64,000 nt of DNA from Cellulomonas sp. Leaf395. GTDB lineage: Bacteria > Actinomycetota > Actinomycetes > Actinomycetales > Cellulomonadaceae. The position numbers and the translations under genes are program-made. The stretch is from contig NZ_LMQI01000002.1 in NCBI RefSeq assembly GCF_001424125.1, positions 496,001 to 560,000 of the forward strand. Direction: 5' to 3'. Below are positions 50,781-59,073 of the stretch, piece after piece. The notes under the pieces were generated by a model that searched no databases, had not been told where the DNA came from, and saw only the letters and a list, made by a program, of their open reading frames with translations. The first letter of the stretch is position 1; each line of letters opens with the position of its first letter.

Positions 50781-52082
50781 ATGCATCTGTCCGCCCATCT
50801 CGATGTGGATGTCGTCGCCCTCGAGGCCGACGACACCGTCACCGTCCTGCTCGAGCTCGTCGCACCGGCCCCCGCGACCGACGCCGCCCGCGCCGAGCAC
50901 ACCGTCGTCGTCGTCCTGGACCGCTCCGGCTCCATGGGCGGCGGCCGCCTCGAGCACGCCCAGGGCGCGCTGCTGCGTCTCGTGGACCGGCTCGCCGACA
51001 CCGACCGGTTCGGCCTGGTCGCGTTCGACGACCAGGCGCAGGTCGTGGTGCCGGCCGGGACCGTCAGCGCCGCCGGGCGCGACGAGATCCGCCACCGCAT
51101 CACCGCCCTCGACACCGGAGGCTCGACCGACCTGTCGTCGGGCTACCTGCGCGGCCTGCAGGAGGCCCGACGCGTGTGCACCGAGACGGGCGCCACGATC
51201 GTGCTGCTCTCCGACGGCCACGCCAACGCCGGCGTCACCGACCCTGACGCACTGGGCGGGGTCGCGCGCAAGGCGGCCCAGCAGGCCATCACCACCTCGA
51301 CCATCGGCATCGGCCTGGGCTACGACCAGCGGCTGCTCGCCGCCGTCGCCCGCGGCGGGTCGGGCAACCACGCCTTCGCCGAGCACGCCGACTCCGCCGC
51401 CGCCGCAGTCGCCGCCGAGATCGACGGCCTGCTGTCCAAGACCGCGCAGGCCGCGAGCCTGCACGTCGCCCCCACCGCGGACGTCCGGTCCGTCACCGTG
51501 CTGAACGACCTGCCCTCGACCGCGGTCGAGGACGGTGTCCTGGTCGAGCTGGGCGACTTCTACGCCGCCGAGACCCGCCGGGTCGTCCTGACCTTCGCCG
51601 TCCCGGCGATGGCGGCGCTCGGCCTCGCGCAGGTCGCCACCGTCACGCTCACCTGGGTGGAGATCCCGACCCTCGAGGAGCACACCGTCACCATCCCGAT
51701 CTCGGTGAACGTGGTTCCCGCGGACGTCGCCAAGGGACGCGTGCCCGCACCGGTCGTCGAACGGGAGAAGTTGTTCCTGGCCACGCAGCGCGCGAAGAAG
51801 GACGCCGAGGAGGCGCTCAACCGCGGTGACCTGGCCAGTGCCCGGACCATGCTCGACGACGCGATGGGTGCGTTTGCCGACGCGCCGCCCGAGTCCCTGT
51901 CCGACCGTGAGCTCGACGAGCTGACCTGGCTCGGCACCACCCGCGACACGCTCGACCGCCGCGGAGCCCAGTACACGAGCAAACGCCTCAACGCCGACCA
52001 CGCCCGCAAGTCCAGGTACGCGGGCCGGAAACAGGGCGGGGAGATCGATGGAAGTGCCACCGATCCGTCCTCCGAGCGCTGA
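50781..52082 (+). CDS. von Willebrand factor A domain protein
   Basis: A 433-aa protein with a VWA domain at about residues 40-210. The MIDAS metal site is VLDRSGSMGGG (DxSxS) with the threonine in TGGSTDLSSG and an aspartate in LLSDGHANAG. Beyond residue 220 is a beta-rich region and then a helical C-terminus (REKLFLATQRAKKDAEEAL, a TPR-like hairpin). There is no signal peptide or membrane helix, so it is cytoplasmic. AGGAG precedes ATG 50781. The neighbouring protein phosphatase suggests a signalling unit, as in other bacterial VWA clusters. Confidence 0.85.
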   Translation: MHLSAHLDVDVVALEADDTVTVLLELVAPAPATDAARAEHTVVVVLDRSGSMGGGRLEHAQGALLRLVDRLADTDRFGLVAFDDQAQVVVPAGTVSAAGRDEIRHRITALDTGGSTDLSSGYLRGLQEARRVCTETGATIVLLSDGHANAGVTDPDALGGVARKAAQQAITTSTIGIGLGYDQRLLAAVARGGSGNHAFAEHADSAAAAVAAEIDGLLSKTAQAASLHVAPTADVRSVTVLNDLPSTAVEDGVLVELGDFYAAETRRVVLTFAVPAMAALGLAQVATVTLTWVEIPTLEEHTVTIPISVNVVPADVAKGRVPAPVVEREKLFLATQRAKKDAEEALNRGDLASARTMLDDAMGAFADAPPESLSDRELDELTWLGTTRDTLDRRGAQYTSKRLNADHARKSRYAGRKQGGEIDGSATDPSSER

Positions 52083-52104
52083 CCAAACCGAGCACTCCCG
52101 TGTG

Positions 52105-52133
52105 GCTCCGCCGGGCGACCATCCCGGCGGAGC
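52105..52133 (+). terminator. strong hairpin terminator after the VWA gene
   Basis: A perfect 11-bp stem GCTCCGCCGGG / CCCGGCGGAGC with a seven-base loop, 22 bp after the stop codon. A second smaller hairpin lies at 52210-52230. Confidence 0.75.
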
Positions 52134-52209
52134 TGCTCGACGCAGGCGGAACGTTGGGACTCGCGCAGAGCCAGGCCGCCCAGCGAGTGGGGGGTGCTTC
52201 GTCGTGCGT

Positions 52210-52230
52210 GTGGGGAATCTGACTCCCCAC
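52210..52230. terminator. secondary hairpin in the 52083-52451 gap
   Basis: A 7-bp stem GTGGGGA / TCCCCAC around ATCTGAC. It could be a backup terminator or regulatory for the next gene; nothing else is seen in this 369-bp gap. Confidence 0.4.
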
Positions 52231-52451
52231 TGTCGACGGGCCGCCAGACGCCGCCGCGGGAGACCCACGGCCATCGGAGCGTTCCTCGTCGTGTGACACC
52301 GAGGAGTCAGCTCTACCGATCCATAGATTCATCGGCCGCACAACGACCGTACGTCGCGTTAAGCGAGGCGTCTGCCCAGCCCAGCACGGCCTCACCATCT
52401 CAAGACCGAAGCTGGTGCCGCCGATCAGACTGCCAAGACGAAAGGCCCGCC

Positions 52452-53438
52452 ATGCCGAAGCGCAACCCTCCTCCCGCACCTCTCACCATGCCCGAACGAC
52501 TGGCCCTCGATGGTGCCCGCGTCGAGGTGCGTCAGTCGCGCACGTGGGTCAACCAGGCCGATCTTGGACAACGCACGACGGTATTGCCGCGGGATGCAGT
52601 TTTTGTGGAGCGGCAGGGACTCAGCGACTCACTCCTCGCCGAACTCGCGGATGGCAGCCTCACAACTGAGGCCCGCCTAGCAATCAACGGGTCGACGTTC
52701 GCGGCGATTGCGGTACTCGGTATGACTCGCAAGAGCGCCTGGGCGGCCGTGCACAACGAGAATCTCGGTGCCTCGTGGATGTCGACAACGCGTGGCGTCG
52801 AAGTTATGACGTCGGACCGCAGCGGTCTGCCCGAGCGCAAACCGGACGGTTCGATAGTCGGCGGCCGCCGCCTGGCCGAGGTGCTTGGGCACAACGGGGT
52901 CGACGCGTCGGTCACGCCTACATGGGCCAGCGCTCAAGAGAGCGGTTGGGTAAAGGGCGGAGAACTCGGGGCGGCTTGCCCGCAGTGCAATCGCCCGCTC
53001 GAGTGGTTTGACTGGCAGCATGCCGACGCCGTTGCACGCCGCCACACAGCGTTCGTCCTGTGCGCCGCGCATGGACCGATCCGACTGCCGGCGTCGGACA
53101 TCCTTCTTGCGACTCGCCGCGACCTGGACACGGGACTCGCTTGTGCCCGTTCCGAAAGTCTGCGCCAGGTTTACGTCTTTGACGTCACCGGACCAGGACT
53201 CGCGAACGCCGTGTACGTGGGCGAAAGTTGGCACCAACCCCCCGTCCGTCGGCAGAAGCACATCGACGGCGACATGCGCGCAGCTGCCCTCAACAGACCC
53301 GGTCTAGTGATTGGCGGCCTACGGCCCGACCTCGTGCCAGACTTCCCGCCCCTCTTTGGCGCGGTATCGCTCTACGCAGAGCGGTGGCTCGCTGAAGTCC
53401 TTCGCCGCCGTGGCTTTCACGTGCTCGGGGGCCATTGA
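52452..53438 (+). CDS. GIY-YIG-like nuclease domain protein with zinc ribbon
   Basis: A 328-aa protein. Its middle has CPQCNRPLEWFDWQHAD and, about 30 residues on, FVLCAAHGPIRLP, a zinc-ribbon-like arrangement. The C-terminal 100 residues (RQVYVFDVTG, NAVYVGESWHQPPVRRQKH) resemble the GIY-YIG core, with YV for the first strand and YVGES for the second. It keeps the same kind of core as the broken gene at 12840-13153. The N-terminal 150 residues are unassigned. ATG 52452 is the likely start; upstream sequence is not convincing. A homing-type nuclease or defence function is possible; no partner gene is evident. Confidence 0.6.
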   Translation: MPKRNPPPAPLTMPERLALDGARVEVRQSRTWVNQADLGQRTTVLPRDAVFVERQGLSDSLLAELADGSLTTEARLAINGSTFAAIAVLGMTRKSAWAAVHNENLGASWMSTTRGVEVMTSDRSGLPERKPDGSIVGGRRLAEVLGHNGVDASVTPTWASAQESGWVKGGELGAACPQCNRPLEWFDWQHADAVARRHTAFVLCAAHGPIRLPASDILLATRRDLDTGLACARSESLRQVYVFDVTGPGLANAVYVGESWHQPPVRRQKHIDGDMRAAALNRPGLVIGGLRPDLVPDFPPLFGAVSLYAERWLAEVLRRRGFHVLGGH

Positions 53439-53679
53439 GCGAGCGCCTATGGCCTGCTCGTGAACGGGGATCCCGTCAGTGCACACAGGTTCGATGCGGG
53501 CGACGGACCAGCGAGCCTCGGTCGCCCGGGCAGGGGCACCGAGACCCGCAGATGCTTGGGGGCTCAGCCATCGTGCCTGACCCAAGCCGGAGCAGCTGAA
53601 GGCTCGGCTCGATTGCGCTCGCTCTCGCAAGCATCGGACGTCGCCAGATGCCAGTCGCGGTTCAGCGGGGCTCGGACCT

Positions 53680-54078
53680 CTAGAGACCTCCCGACAAGCC
53701 GTCGGCCAGAGCCGACCCCGGCGGACCGGCGGATCCCCGTTGAGATGCGACGAGGTCTTCTCGTAGCGTGGCCTCGGCGGATCCGCGGATACCAGCGGCG
53801 CGCACGTCAGCGATCCAGTCCTCGAGTTCTCGGGCGCGCACCACGGGATGCGCCGAGAACCACGCCCACAGCGCAGCGCGTTCGTCGGCCGCCGACGCGC
53901 GGGCCGCTCGCGCGTCACCGATCGGCCCGAACAGCTCCACGAGCACGACCTCGAGGGGGCGCCCGGTGAGCTCGCGTACCGCCAGGTTGACGTCGGCGAG
54001 CCGGAAAGAGGTGCCCGGTGCGGGACGTGCGGCCAGTCCGAACAGGTCCGCGATCGCCTCCTGCTGCGTCCGGTCCAT
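53680..54078 (-). CDS. hypothetical protein, 132 aa
   Basis: No family recognised. The protein is helical: MDRTQQEAIADLFGLAARP, RLADVNLAVRELTGRPLEVV, ELFGPIGDARAARA, and FSAHPVVRARELEDWIADV. GTG 54105 is an alternative upstream start; ATG 54078 fits the composition better. The frame beyond it, to 54507, is arginine-rich shadow. The helical make-up and the nearby excisionase-like gene suggest a small regulatory or plasmid-type protein. Confidence 0.5.
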   Translation of the reverse strand: MDRTQQEAIADLFGLAARPAPGTSFRLADVNLAVRELTGRPLEVVLVELFGPIGDARAARASAADERAALWAWFSAHPVVRARELEDWIADVRAAGIRGSAEATLREDLVASQRGSAGPPGSALADGLSGGL

Positions 54079-54266
54079 CGCCGGTACCCGGACCCGAGTG
54101 ACCGACGCACCGGTCGAGCGTCGTCGGTGAGTCGAGCCACCCACTCGCCAGGGGATGCCGGGCGGGCGGGGAGCGCGGCTGGTCGTCCGCCCGGAGGTGC
54201 TTGCCGCGGGGAGGTACCGACTCGATCGGCACGGCTCCAGCGGCCACCCCGAAGGACCGCCGAGTC

Positions 54267-54569
54267 TCAACGCACGTCGCCCTGCACATGCGGTCGATTC
54301 TGATGCGCGCGGATGGACTTTGAGGTCGCCCCAAGTGCCCGAAGGTCGACGGGCTGTGAGGCTGGCGGCTCGTTCGCTATTCCGTTCACCTGGACCGTCA
54401 CCATCTTCACCAGCGCATCGAAATGCTCGGGCAGAAAGCGGATCCTGCCGCGACCCAGTCGAAGATGTGGGACTCGGCCGCGCCGAGCCTGCTCGCGCAC
54501 CCACCAAGGGGAGGCTCCGAGCATCTGTGCAACCTCTTCGGGTGTCAGGGTGCTCTGGTCAAGGGACAT
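54267..54569 (-). CDS. excisionase-like MerR-family HTH DNA-binding protein
   Basis: A 100-aa protein with an HTH_17-type domain at residues 8-55: LTPEEVAQMLGASPWWV, then EQARRGRVPHLRLGRGRIRF with the two wing strands and FLPEHFDAL closing helix. This is the form used by excisionases and plasmid regulators. AGGGAG lies seven bases before ATG 54569. The C-terminal 45 residues are an unstructured tail. No integrase gene is present in the window, so if this was part of an integrative element, the rest has been lost. Confidence 0.75.
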   Translation of the reverse strand: MSLDQSTLTPEEVAQMLGASPWWVREQARRGRVPHLRLGRGRIRFLPEHFDALVKMVTVQVNGIANEPPASQPVDLRALGATSKSIRAHQNRPHVQGDVR

Positions 54570-54804
54570 GTCGCGGCTCCCTTCGTCGTCGTGATGCGGC
54601 CGCTACAGGACGGCAGCCGATAGCGCGTGACCTCCAAGACGATCCGCGGCATCGGTAGACCGACCGATCACATCAGCCCGACTCGTATCTCGGGTTGAGC
54701 GGTTCCGTCGGCCCATCGGCCGCGGCCCGCGGCAGCGGACTAACAGGATGTGTCCCTATTCGCCGGGCGGAATCCGAACGTCTGCGCTGGTCACGCCGAT
54801 CTCG

Positions 54805-54920
54805 CAGGTCGTGGCGTACTCGAGTGACCTGGCCGACGAGCAGTGGTCGCTGCTCGAGCCCGTCCTGAGCCGGCCCGGGAAGCATGGTCGGCGGCCCGGT
54901 CCGGACCTTTGCCAGGTGGC
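54805..54920 (+). pseudogene. IS5-family transposase N-terminal fragment
   Basis: The frame VAYSSDLADEQWSLLEPVLSR followed by GKHGRRPGPDL is the standard N-terminus of IS5-type transposases (YxSDLxDxQWxLLEPxxP). It breaks off after about 35 residues, and neither the DDE core nor the rest is found. It lies just inside the left terminal repeat, as expected. Confidence 0.65.
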
Positions 54921-54954
54921 TTATGACGGCGGTGCGGTGCGGGTCCAGGCGACT

Positions 54955-55413
54955 TCAGTCGTCACACAAGCACGCACCGCTGACCGAGAGCTCGGTCCAG
55001 CATGTCTGGCACTGCTGTCCTGCGAGATCGGCGGCCACTTCGGAGCGACTCGACTCGCCTCCCCAGCGCGTCCCCGCCTCCTGCCGTGCCAGTGCGGTCA
55101 GGACCAACTCCACGAGACGAGTGCTCGACACGGCCGACCCAGGCACACGGAGATAGGCGGTTGTGGAGGTCCGCTTCGGCTGCGCGTTTGTGCCGGGGTT
55201 CTGCACCGCGACGGTGTCCACCTGCAGCGGGTCAACAACGACGTCGGTGAACGTCTTGTTGAAATACGCGGCGATACGCCGACCTTCCGGGCGCACGCTG
55301 ATGTACCCGGGTTTGACGTCGACGAGGGGTGTGTACTGCTCGAGCACGGCACGAAGTGCGGCTGCGTGCCGCGAGCCCATCCCGAACTCGTCAATCTGCT
55401 TACTGATGTCCAT
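54955..55413 (-). CDS. hypothetical protein, 152 aa, passenger gene of the IS-like segment
   Basis: No family recognised. Starts MDISKQIDEFGMGSRHAAAL, then DVKPGYISVRPEGRRIAAYF and DVVVDPLQVDT, an even globular sequence; the C-terminus has QQCQTCWTELSVSGACLCD, a possible C-x2-C ... C-x-C zinc site. ATG 55413 is preceded by GAGATGAGAGACC, a weak RBS. It is oriented opposite to the transposase remnant inside the same terminal repeats. Passenger genes in such elements often carry defence or toxin functions, but no such motif is visible here. Confidence 0.55.
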   Translation of the reverse strand: MDISKQIDEFGMGSRHAAALRAVLEQYTPLVDVKPGYISVRPEGRRIAAYFNKTFTDVVVDPLQVDTVAVQNPGTNAQPKRTSTTAYLRVPGSAVSSTRLVELVLTALARQEAGTRWGGESSRSEVAADLAGQQCQTCWTELSVSGACLCDD

Positions 55414-55735
55414 GGCGGTCTCTCATCTCGAAGCTGGTAGGAGGTGCAGCGGGACTTCTCAGAGACGCCACCTACACCCTCAGATCGGATGAGCTGCGGA
55501 ACCAGGTCCGCTGGTCGCCCGCTCCCACTGACTGTCTACCAGCGCTTGACCTGGACGCGGGGTCGCGACGTCCCTGGCGTGCCGGAGGTTTAGTGCAGCG
55601 GGTGCAGTTCCCGGGGCCCTGGGTCGGAACCGGCACCAGTCCAGCCACGGCTGGGCGCCGGGTGGCGACCAAGCACCGCCCGCCTCGCGGGTGTCAGGTC
55701 AAGGGGAGCCCGTGTGAGCCCGATTAGGGACACAC

Positions 55736-56080
55736 TCAGTAAGTGAACCGCCTCGCCCCGGCCGATGCCCACACCCACGCGAACCCTTCGCGCCCGCCCG
55801 GGTCGAGGTAGCGCACCCGCACTTGAGACGTTGTCCAGGCGACGGCGTGCCCGTCTGCCGCGAACGACTTGCCGCGCCCGCTCGTCACCCACACGACGAC
55901 CGGCAGCGGCGTCTCGGGCTGCACCATGCGTTCGCCGGTGCGAGCCTCGGCGGGCGCATCGACGGGCTGCTCGTGGGTTGGCACCCGTTCGATGCCGCGA
56001 CTAGAACGCACGTTCGAATCGTAGTCCTGTACCGACTGAGCGAGTCCCGCTCCGGGACGCCGCTCGAGATCTGCCGGCAT
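55736..56080 (-). CDS. small protein of a divergent related pair, 114 aa
   Basis: The conserved C-terminal half reads PLPVVVWVTSGRGKSFAADG, then HAVAWTTSQVRVRYLDPGGRE, FAWVWASAGARR and stop. The N-terminal 50 residues are less certain, because the ATG at 56080 lies close to the opposite-strand relative; ATG 55928 (MVQPE) would give a 63-aa protein. A frame on the plus strand (to 56277) has a closely similar ending. No family is known to me; strand-rich composition suggests a small barrel. It abuts the right end of the IS-like segment. Confidence 0.45.
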   Translation of the reverse strand: MPADLERRPGAGLAQSVQDYDSNVRSSRGIERVPTHEQPVDAPAEARTGERMVQPETPLPVVVWVTSGRGKSFAADGHAVAWTTSQVRVRYLDPGGREGFAWVWASAGARRFTY

Positions 56081-56109
56081 CGATCGGCGCCGTAGCCGTC
56101 CTCCGCGCC

Positions 56110-56277
56110 GTCCGTCCGCTCCCGGTTCGCGCCTGGATCGTCCACGGCAAGGGGCAAAACCTCGAGGTTGAAGGTCTTGCGGTCGGGTGGACGAGCCGCG
56201 CGGTCAACGTGCGCGACCTCGATGCCCGTGGCCGCGAGGATTTCGTCCGGATCTCGGCGGTGACATGGAGTAGTTGA
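56110..56277 (+). pseudogene. plus-strand relative of the 55736-56080 protein, start lost
   Basis: The frame reads PLPVRAWIVHGKGQNLEVEG, then LAVGWTSRAVNVRDLDARGRE and DFVRISAVTWSS, stop at 56275-56277. Aligned to the minus-strand neighbour, it shares PLPV..W...GKG, AV.WT...V.VR.LD..GRE and F. No ATG or GTG with an RBS precedes it within the open frame, so it is either a truncated copy or starts at an unusual codon. Confidence 0.45.
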
Positions 56278-56371
56278 GTCACATGTCCAGCCCCGCGCCC
56301 GGCGTTTGCGACGTCGCAGGTCAATCGGCATGTGATCGACGCAGCTGCGCCGTGTGATCCATCGGCGTCAT

Positions 56372-56429
56372 CGATAGACAAACGGATCACATCGCACGAT
56401 CACTAACGCCGTGATCGATCTGTCTATCG
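56372..56429 (+). promoter_or_regulatory. nested inverted repeats before the Tad-locus gene
   Basis: Outer arms CGATAGACA (56372-56380) and TGTCTATCG (56421-56429) are perfect over nine bases; inside them GATCAC (56398-56403) and GTGATC (56411-56416) form a second perfect repeat with a seven-base spacer. The set lies 48-105 bp upstream of ATG 56477 and probably is an operator/promoter for the pilus operon. Confidence 0.45.
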
Positions 56430-56476
56430 CCTCTGAGAAACCTCGGTGCCGTTCACCCACGACACCGGAGGCGAGC

Positions 56477-57349
56477 ATGACGACGACACCGCATCCCGCA
56501 CCTGAGCACGACGGCGCAGTGATTCGCGACCGCGCATCGCTCCTGCGGATGCTTGACGCGATCGACGACGAGGGTTGGGACGGCCCCACCGGGACAACCC
56601 TGCTGAACTACCTGCGCGAGCGTGTCGTCCGGCCCTTGGCGATCAGCGTCGGCCTGCGAGGCGCCGCCGCGTCCCAGGCCGAGTCCACGGCGTGGCAGGC
56701 GCTGTGGGTGGAGCTCACCAAGCCGGCGCTGCGGCGCGCCACCTCGCCGTGGGGCATCCTCGGGCAGGTCGCGCGGCGGCAGCTGCTCGGCGAGATCGTC
56801 GCCGCGCGGTTCGCGACGAACGACCGCCGCGCCTGGAAGCTGGAGGTCGCATCCCGTGACGGCGCCGTCGGCCCAGCCGTGAGCCTCGACCTCCTGCTCG
56901 AGGCCGGCTGGGAGCCGGCCACCGACGACCCAGATGTGGGCGACCGCGACCCACTGGAAGCGGCGGGGCTGACCGACGCGGCACAGCGCGCGCTCATGCT
57001 CGTCGGGTGGAGTGAACAGCAGGCGAGGTCGATCCTCGCGACCGTGCTCGATGCGCCGACGACCCGAGTCGACGACCGCACCCAGTTCCCGGGCTGGCGA
57101 GCCATGGCGACCACCCTGGGCATTCCGGCCTGGCAGGCCCGTCGCCTCATGATCGCCCTGCGCGGCACGAGTGACTGGCCCGGGGTGCTGGCGCGGATCG
57201 TCGCCGAGGGGCCCGCCGTGGTCGAGTCACCCATCGTCCGCACGGCTCTGATGGCGACCCGACGACACTCCGACCGATCCCCGGTCCTGGCAGCGCGTCG
57301 CGCCGAGGAAGCACTGGTCGACGCTCTTCCACAGCGCCGTGCGAGCTGA
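56477..57349 (+). CDS. sigma-factor-like protein at the head of the pilus locus, 290 aa
   Basis: No exact family. Residues 50-120 (NYLRERVVRPLAISVGL, AWQALWVELTKPALRRA, PWGILGQVARRQLLGEIVA) have the helix pattern of a sigma region 2, and 205-240 (FPGWRAMATTLGIPAWQARRLM) that of an HTH region 4. It may be a divergent ECF-like factor or regulator, but none of the consensus residues are strict. Start is ATG 56477 with GGAG upstream; an earlier GTG at 56411 lies within the inverted repeats. It precedes the lipoprotein gene by about 200 bp and is the natural regulator of the downstream Tad genes. Confidence 0.5.
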   Translation: MTTTPHPAPEHDGAVIRDRASLLRMLDAIDDEGWDGPTGTTLLNYLRERVVRPLAISVGLRGAAASQAESTAWQALWVELTKPALRRATSPWGILGQVARRQLLGEIVAARFATNDRRAWKLEVASRDGAVGPAVSLDLLLEAGWEPATDDPDVGDRDPLEAAGLTDAAQRALMLVGWSEQQARSILATVLDAPTTRVDDRTQFPGWRAMATTLGIPAWQARRLMIALRGTSDWPGVLARIVAEGPAVVESPIVRTALMATRRHSDRSPVLAARRAEEALVDALPQRRAS

Positions 57350-57553
57350 GCCCCGTCCACGGATTCCAGGCGCGCGGCTCGCGTGTTGCGCAATCTGTGG
57401 CACACCTATCGGCATGGAGACGCATCCAGTCACGTGTCGACTGACCGTTCCGACTCGCGCACTTCACCCGTTTGGGTATGGAATGGGCGCTTCGACGCTG
57501 TCGTCGAGCGGCTTCCGTGCGAGCGGGCGCCGTACAGGGGCGGGTGTTTGCCG

Positions 57554-58147
57554 ATGAGAAATCGACAGATCACCAAGGGGGCCGCGACCGCCACAGCGCT
57601 GATCGTCGTCGCGGCTCTACTCGGCGCGTGCACGGATCCCGATTCCGAGCCCACCCCTTCGCCCACACCGGTGATCTCGCCCCCCGCTCCGACACCCACG
57701 CCCAGCCCGACACCATCGGTGGACCCGACGGTTGCGCAAGCCGAGGCCGCGATCCTCGAGGCGTACCAGGGCTACTGGGCGGCGAAGGTTGCCGCTTGGG
57801 CTGACCCGATGCGAGACCCAGGGCCTGAGCTCCTGACCTATGCAGTCGATACCGCGCTCACTGACGTGCAGACATCGGTTCTGCAGTTTCGACAGGACGG
57901 AATCGCAGTCACTGGGACCCCGATCCTCGATCCGCACGTCTCCGACGTCGTTCCGGGCGAAGCAGGGACGGCGGCGATTGTGGACTGCGTCGATGTCTCG
58001 ACGTGGACGCCGATATTCACCGCCACTGGCGAGTCGGCCCTCGCGCCGAGCCAGAACCCCAGAGTGCTCACGAACTCATCGGCGTACTTCTACGACGGGC
58101 GATGGACGATCCGCACGTCCGTTGTCGATCGGAACACGCCATGCTGA
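57554..58147 (+). CDS. lipoprotein in the Tad locus
   Basis: A 197-aa exported lipoprotein. The N-terminus MRNRQITKGAATATALIVVA runs into ALLGACTD, a clear lipobox with the cysteine as acylation site at about residue 26. A threonine/proline-rich linker (about 28-57) follows, and a 140-residue globular domain rich in strands (VDCVDVSTWTPIFTATGES). ATG 57554 is the start. The stop overlaps the next gene. A role in anchoring or assembling the pilus at the cell surface is likely from context; its fold is not recognised. Confidence 0.75.
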   Translation: MRNRQITKGAATATALIVVAALLGACTDPDSEPTPSPTPVISPPAPTPTPSPTPSVDPTVAQAEAAILEAYQGYWAAKVAAWADPMRDPGPELLTYAVDTALTDVQTSVLQFRQDGIAVTGTPILDPHVSDVVPGEAGTAAIVDCVDVSTWTPIFTATGESALAPSQNPRVLTNSSAYFYDGRWTIRTSVVDRNTPC

Positions 58148-59037
58148 CCGCCGTTCTGGTGGCGCTCGCTGCGAGCGGCCTTCTCACGGGCATCGCAACC
58201 GCGGGCGGCGTGACGTGCGACCCCGGGAAGCAGTTCTGCCTGATTGAGGTCGAGCAGCCTGGCAACCCTGGTCAGCCGAGCCAACCCGGCGACGTCGGAG
58301 CCGGACCTCGCACGTGTGTCGTGTCCTCGACCGGTGTGAGCGTCCCGTGCTCGAGCGACCACTTCGGCTGGTTCAACGATGGCGACGACTGCTACTGGCG
58401 GCGAGTCGAACCTCCTCCACCGGCTACCGACTCGATCTGGCAAGGTCACCATCCCGCTGGGGCGGTCTACTCGGTCTCGTGCGCAGCAACGCATCCCAAT
58501 GGCGTCGACGGCTGGGTCTGGGCCGCTGCAGACCCTCCCGGCTACGGCGGGACGGGCGTGACGCCCGCACAGTTGGCGCAGCAAGCTCTGGCGCAATTAG
58601 CACTCACTGGCCCCGCGATCCGAATGACGATCGAGGGCGACGAGCACGGCTTGGTCGGACTTCCGGTGTGGCTGTGGACCGAGGTGGGCCCGACGACGTG
58701 GGGTCCGAACTCGGCAACCGCTGCGGTCCCGGGGCTTTCCGTCACGGCCACGGCGCAAGCTCGCCAGGTCGTCTGGGAGATGGGCGATGGGCGCTCCGAG
58801 ACGTGCAAGAACCCGGGCACGCCGTACTACACCGGTGGTGTCACGTCGCCGACGTGCCAGCACATCTACGAGCAGTCCTCCGCCGGGCAGGCCAACGAGG
58901 CGTTCCCGGTCACCGCGACGACGACGTGGGACGTGACGTGGACCGGTGGTGGCGCGTCAGGCGCGCTGACGGTCACGCGGCAGTCCACGGCGAGCGTGCG
59001 CATCGGTGAGATGCAGGTGCTCATCACCCAGGAGTAG
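58141..59037 (+). CDS. secreted PKD-like protein of the Tad locus
   Basis: A 298-aa exported protein. An N-terminal hydrophobic signal (MLTAVLVALAASGLLTGIA) is followed by a cysteine-containing region (CDPGKQFC, VSVPCSSDHFGWFNDG). At residues 205-240 the pattern VVWEMGDGRSETCKNPGTP looks like a PKD-type Ig fold (W.MGDG), and the end is threonine/serine-rich strands (TTTWDVTWTGGGASG). ATG 58141 overlaps the end of the lipoprotein gene by seven bases, a sign of coupled translation. Probably displayed on or released from the cell in connection with the pilus. Confidence 0.7.
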   Translation: MLTAVLVALAASGLLTGIATAGGVTCDPGKQFCLIEVEQPGNPGQPSQPGDVGAGPRTCVVSSTGVSVPCSSDHFGWFNDGDDCYWRRVEPPPPATDSIWQGHHPAGAVYSVSCAATHPNGVDGWVWAAADPPGYGGTGVTPAQLAQQALAQLALTGPAIRMTIEGDEHGLVGLPVWLWTEVGPTTWGPNSATAAVPGLSVTATAQARQVVWEMGDGRSETCKNPGTPYYTGGVTSPTCQHIYEQSSAGQANEAFPVTATTTWDVTWTGGGASGALTVTRQSTASVRIGEMQVLITQE

Positions 59038-59073
59038 CCACCGGCGGCACGCCCGCCTGCAGGGGAGGTTGCT

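Larger units (their letters stand above)
54749..55734. mobile_element. IS5-like segment bounded by inverted terminal repeats
   Basis: TGTGTCCCTATTCG at 54749 and, in opposite orientation, TGTGTCCCTAATCG ending at 55734 form 10-bp perfect (13 of 14 matched) inverted termini, typical in sequence and length of IS5-type elements. The 986-bp interval contains a transposase N-terminus fragment at the left and an unrelated gene (54955-55413) in the place of the rest. It looks like a decayed IS or a non-autonomous element with a passenger gene. No target duplication is clear. Confidence 0.55.

Noticed and set aside
49289..51115. 608-codon minus-strand open frame
   Set aside because: It crosses the ECF sigma gene, the phosphatase gene and part of the VWA gene, all of which have clear motifs in other frames; its composition is arginine/glycine-rich without a domain.
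50745..52274. 509-codon minus-strand frame opposite the VWA gene
   Set aside because: Antisense shadow of the VWA gene: glycine/valine/arginine repeats, no RBS, no domain.
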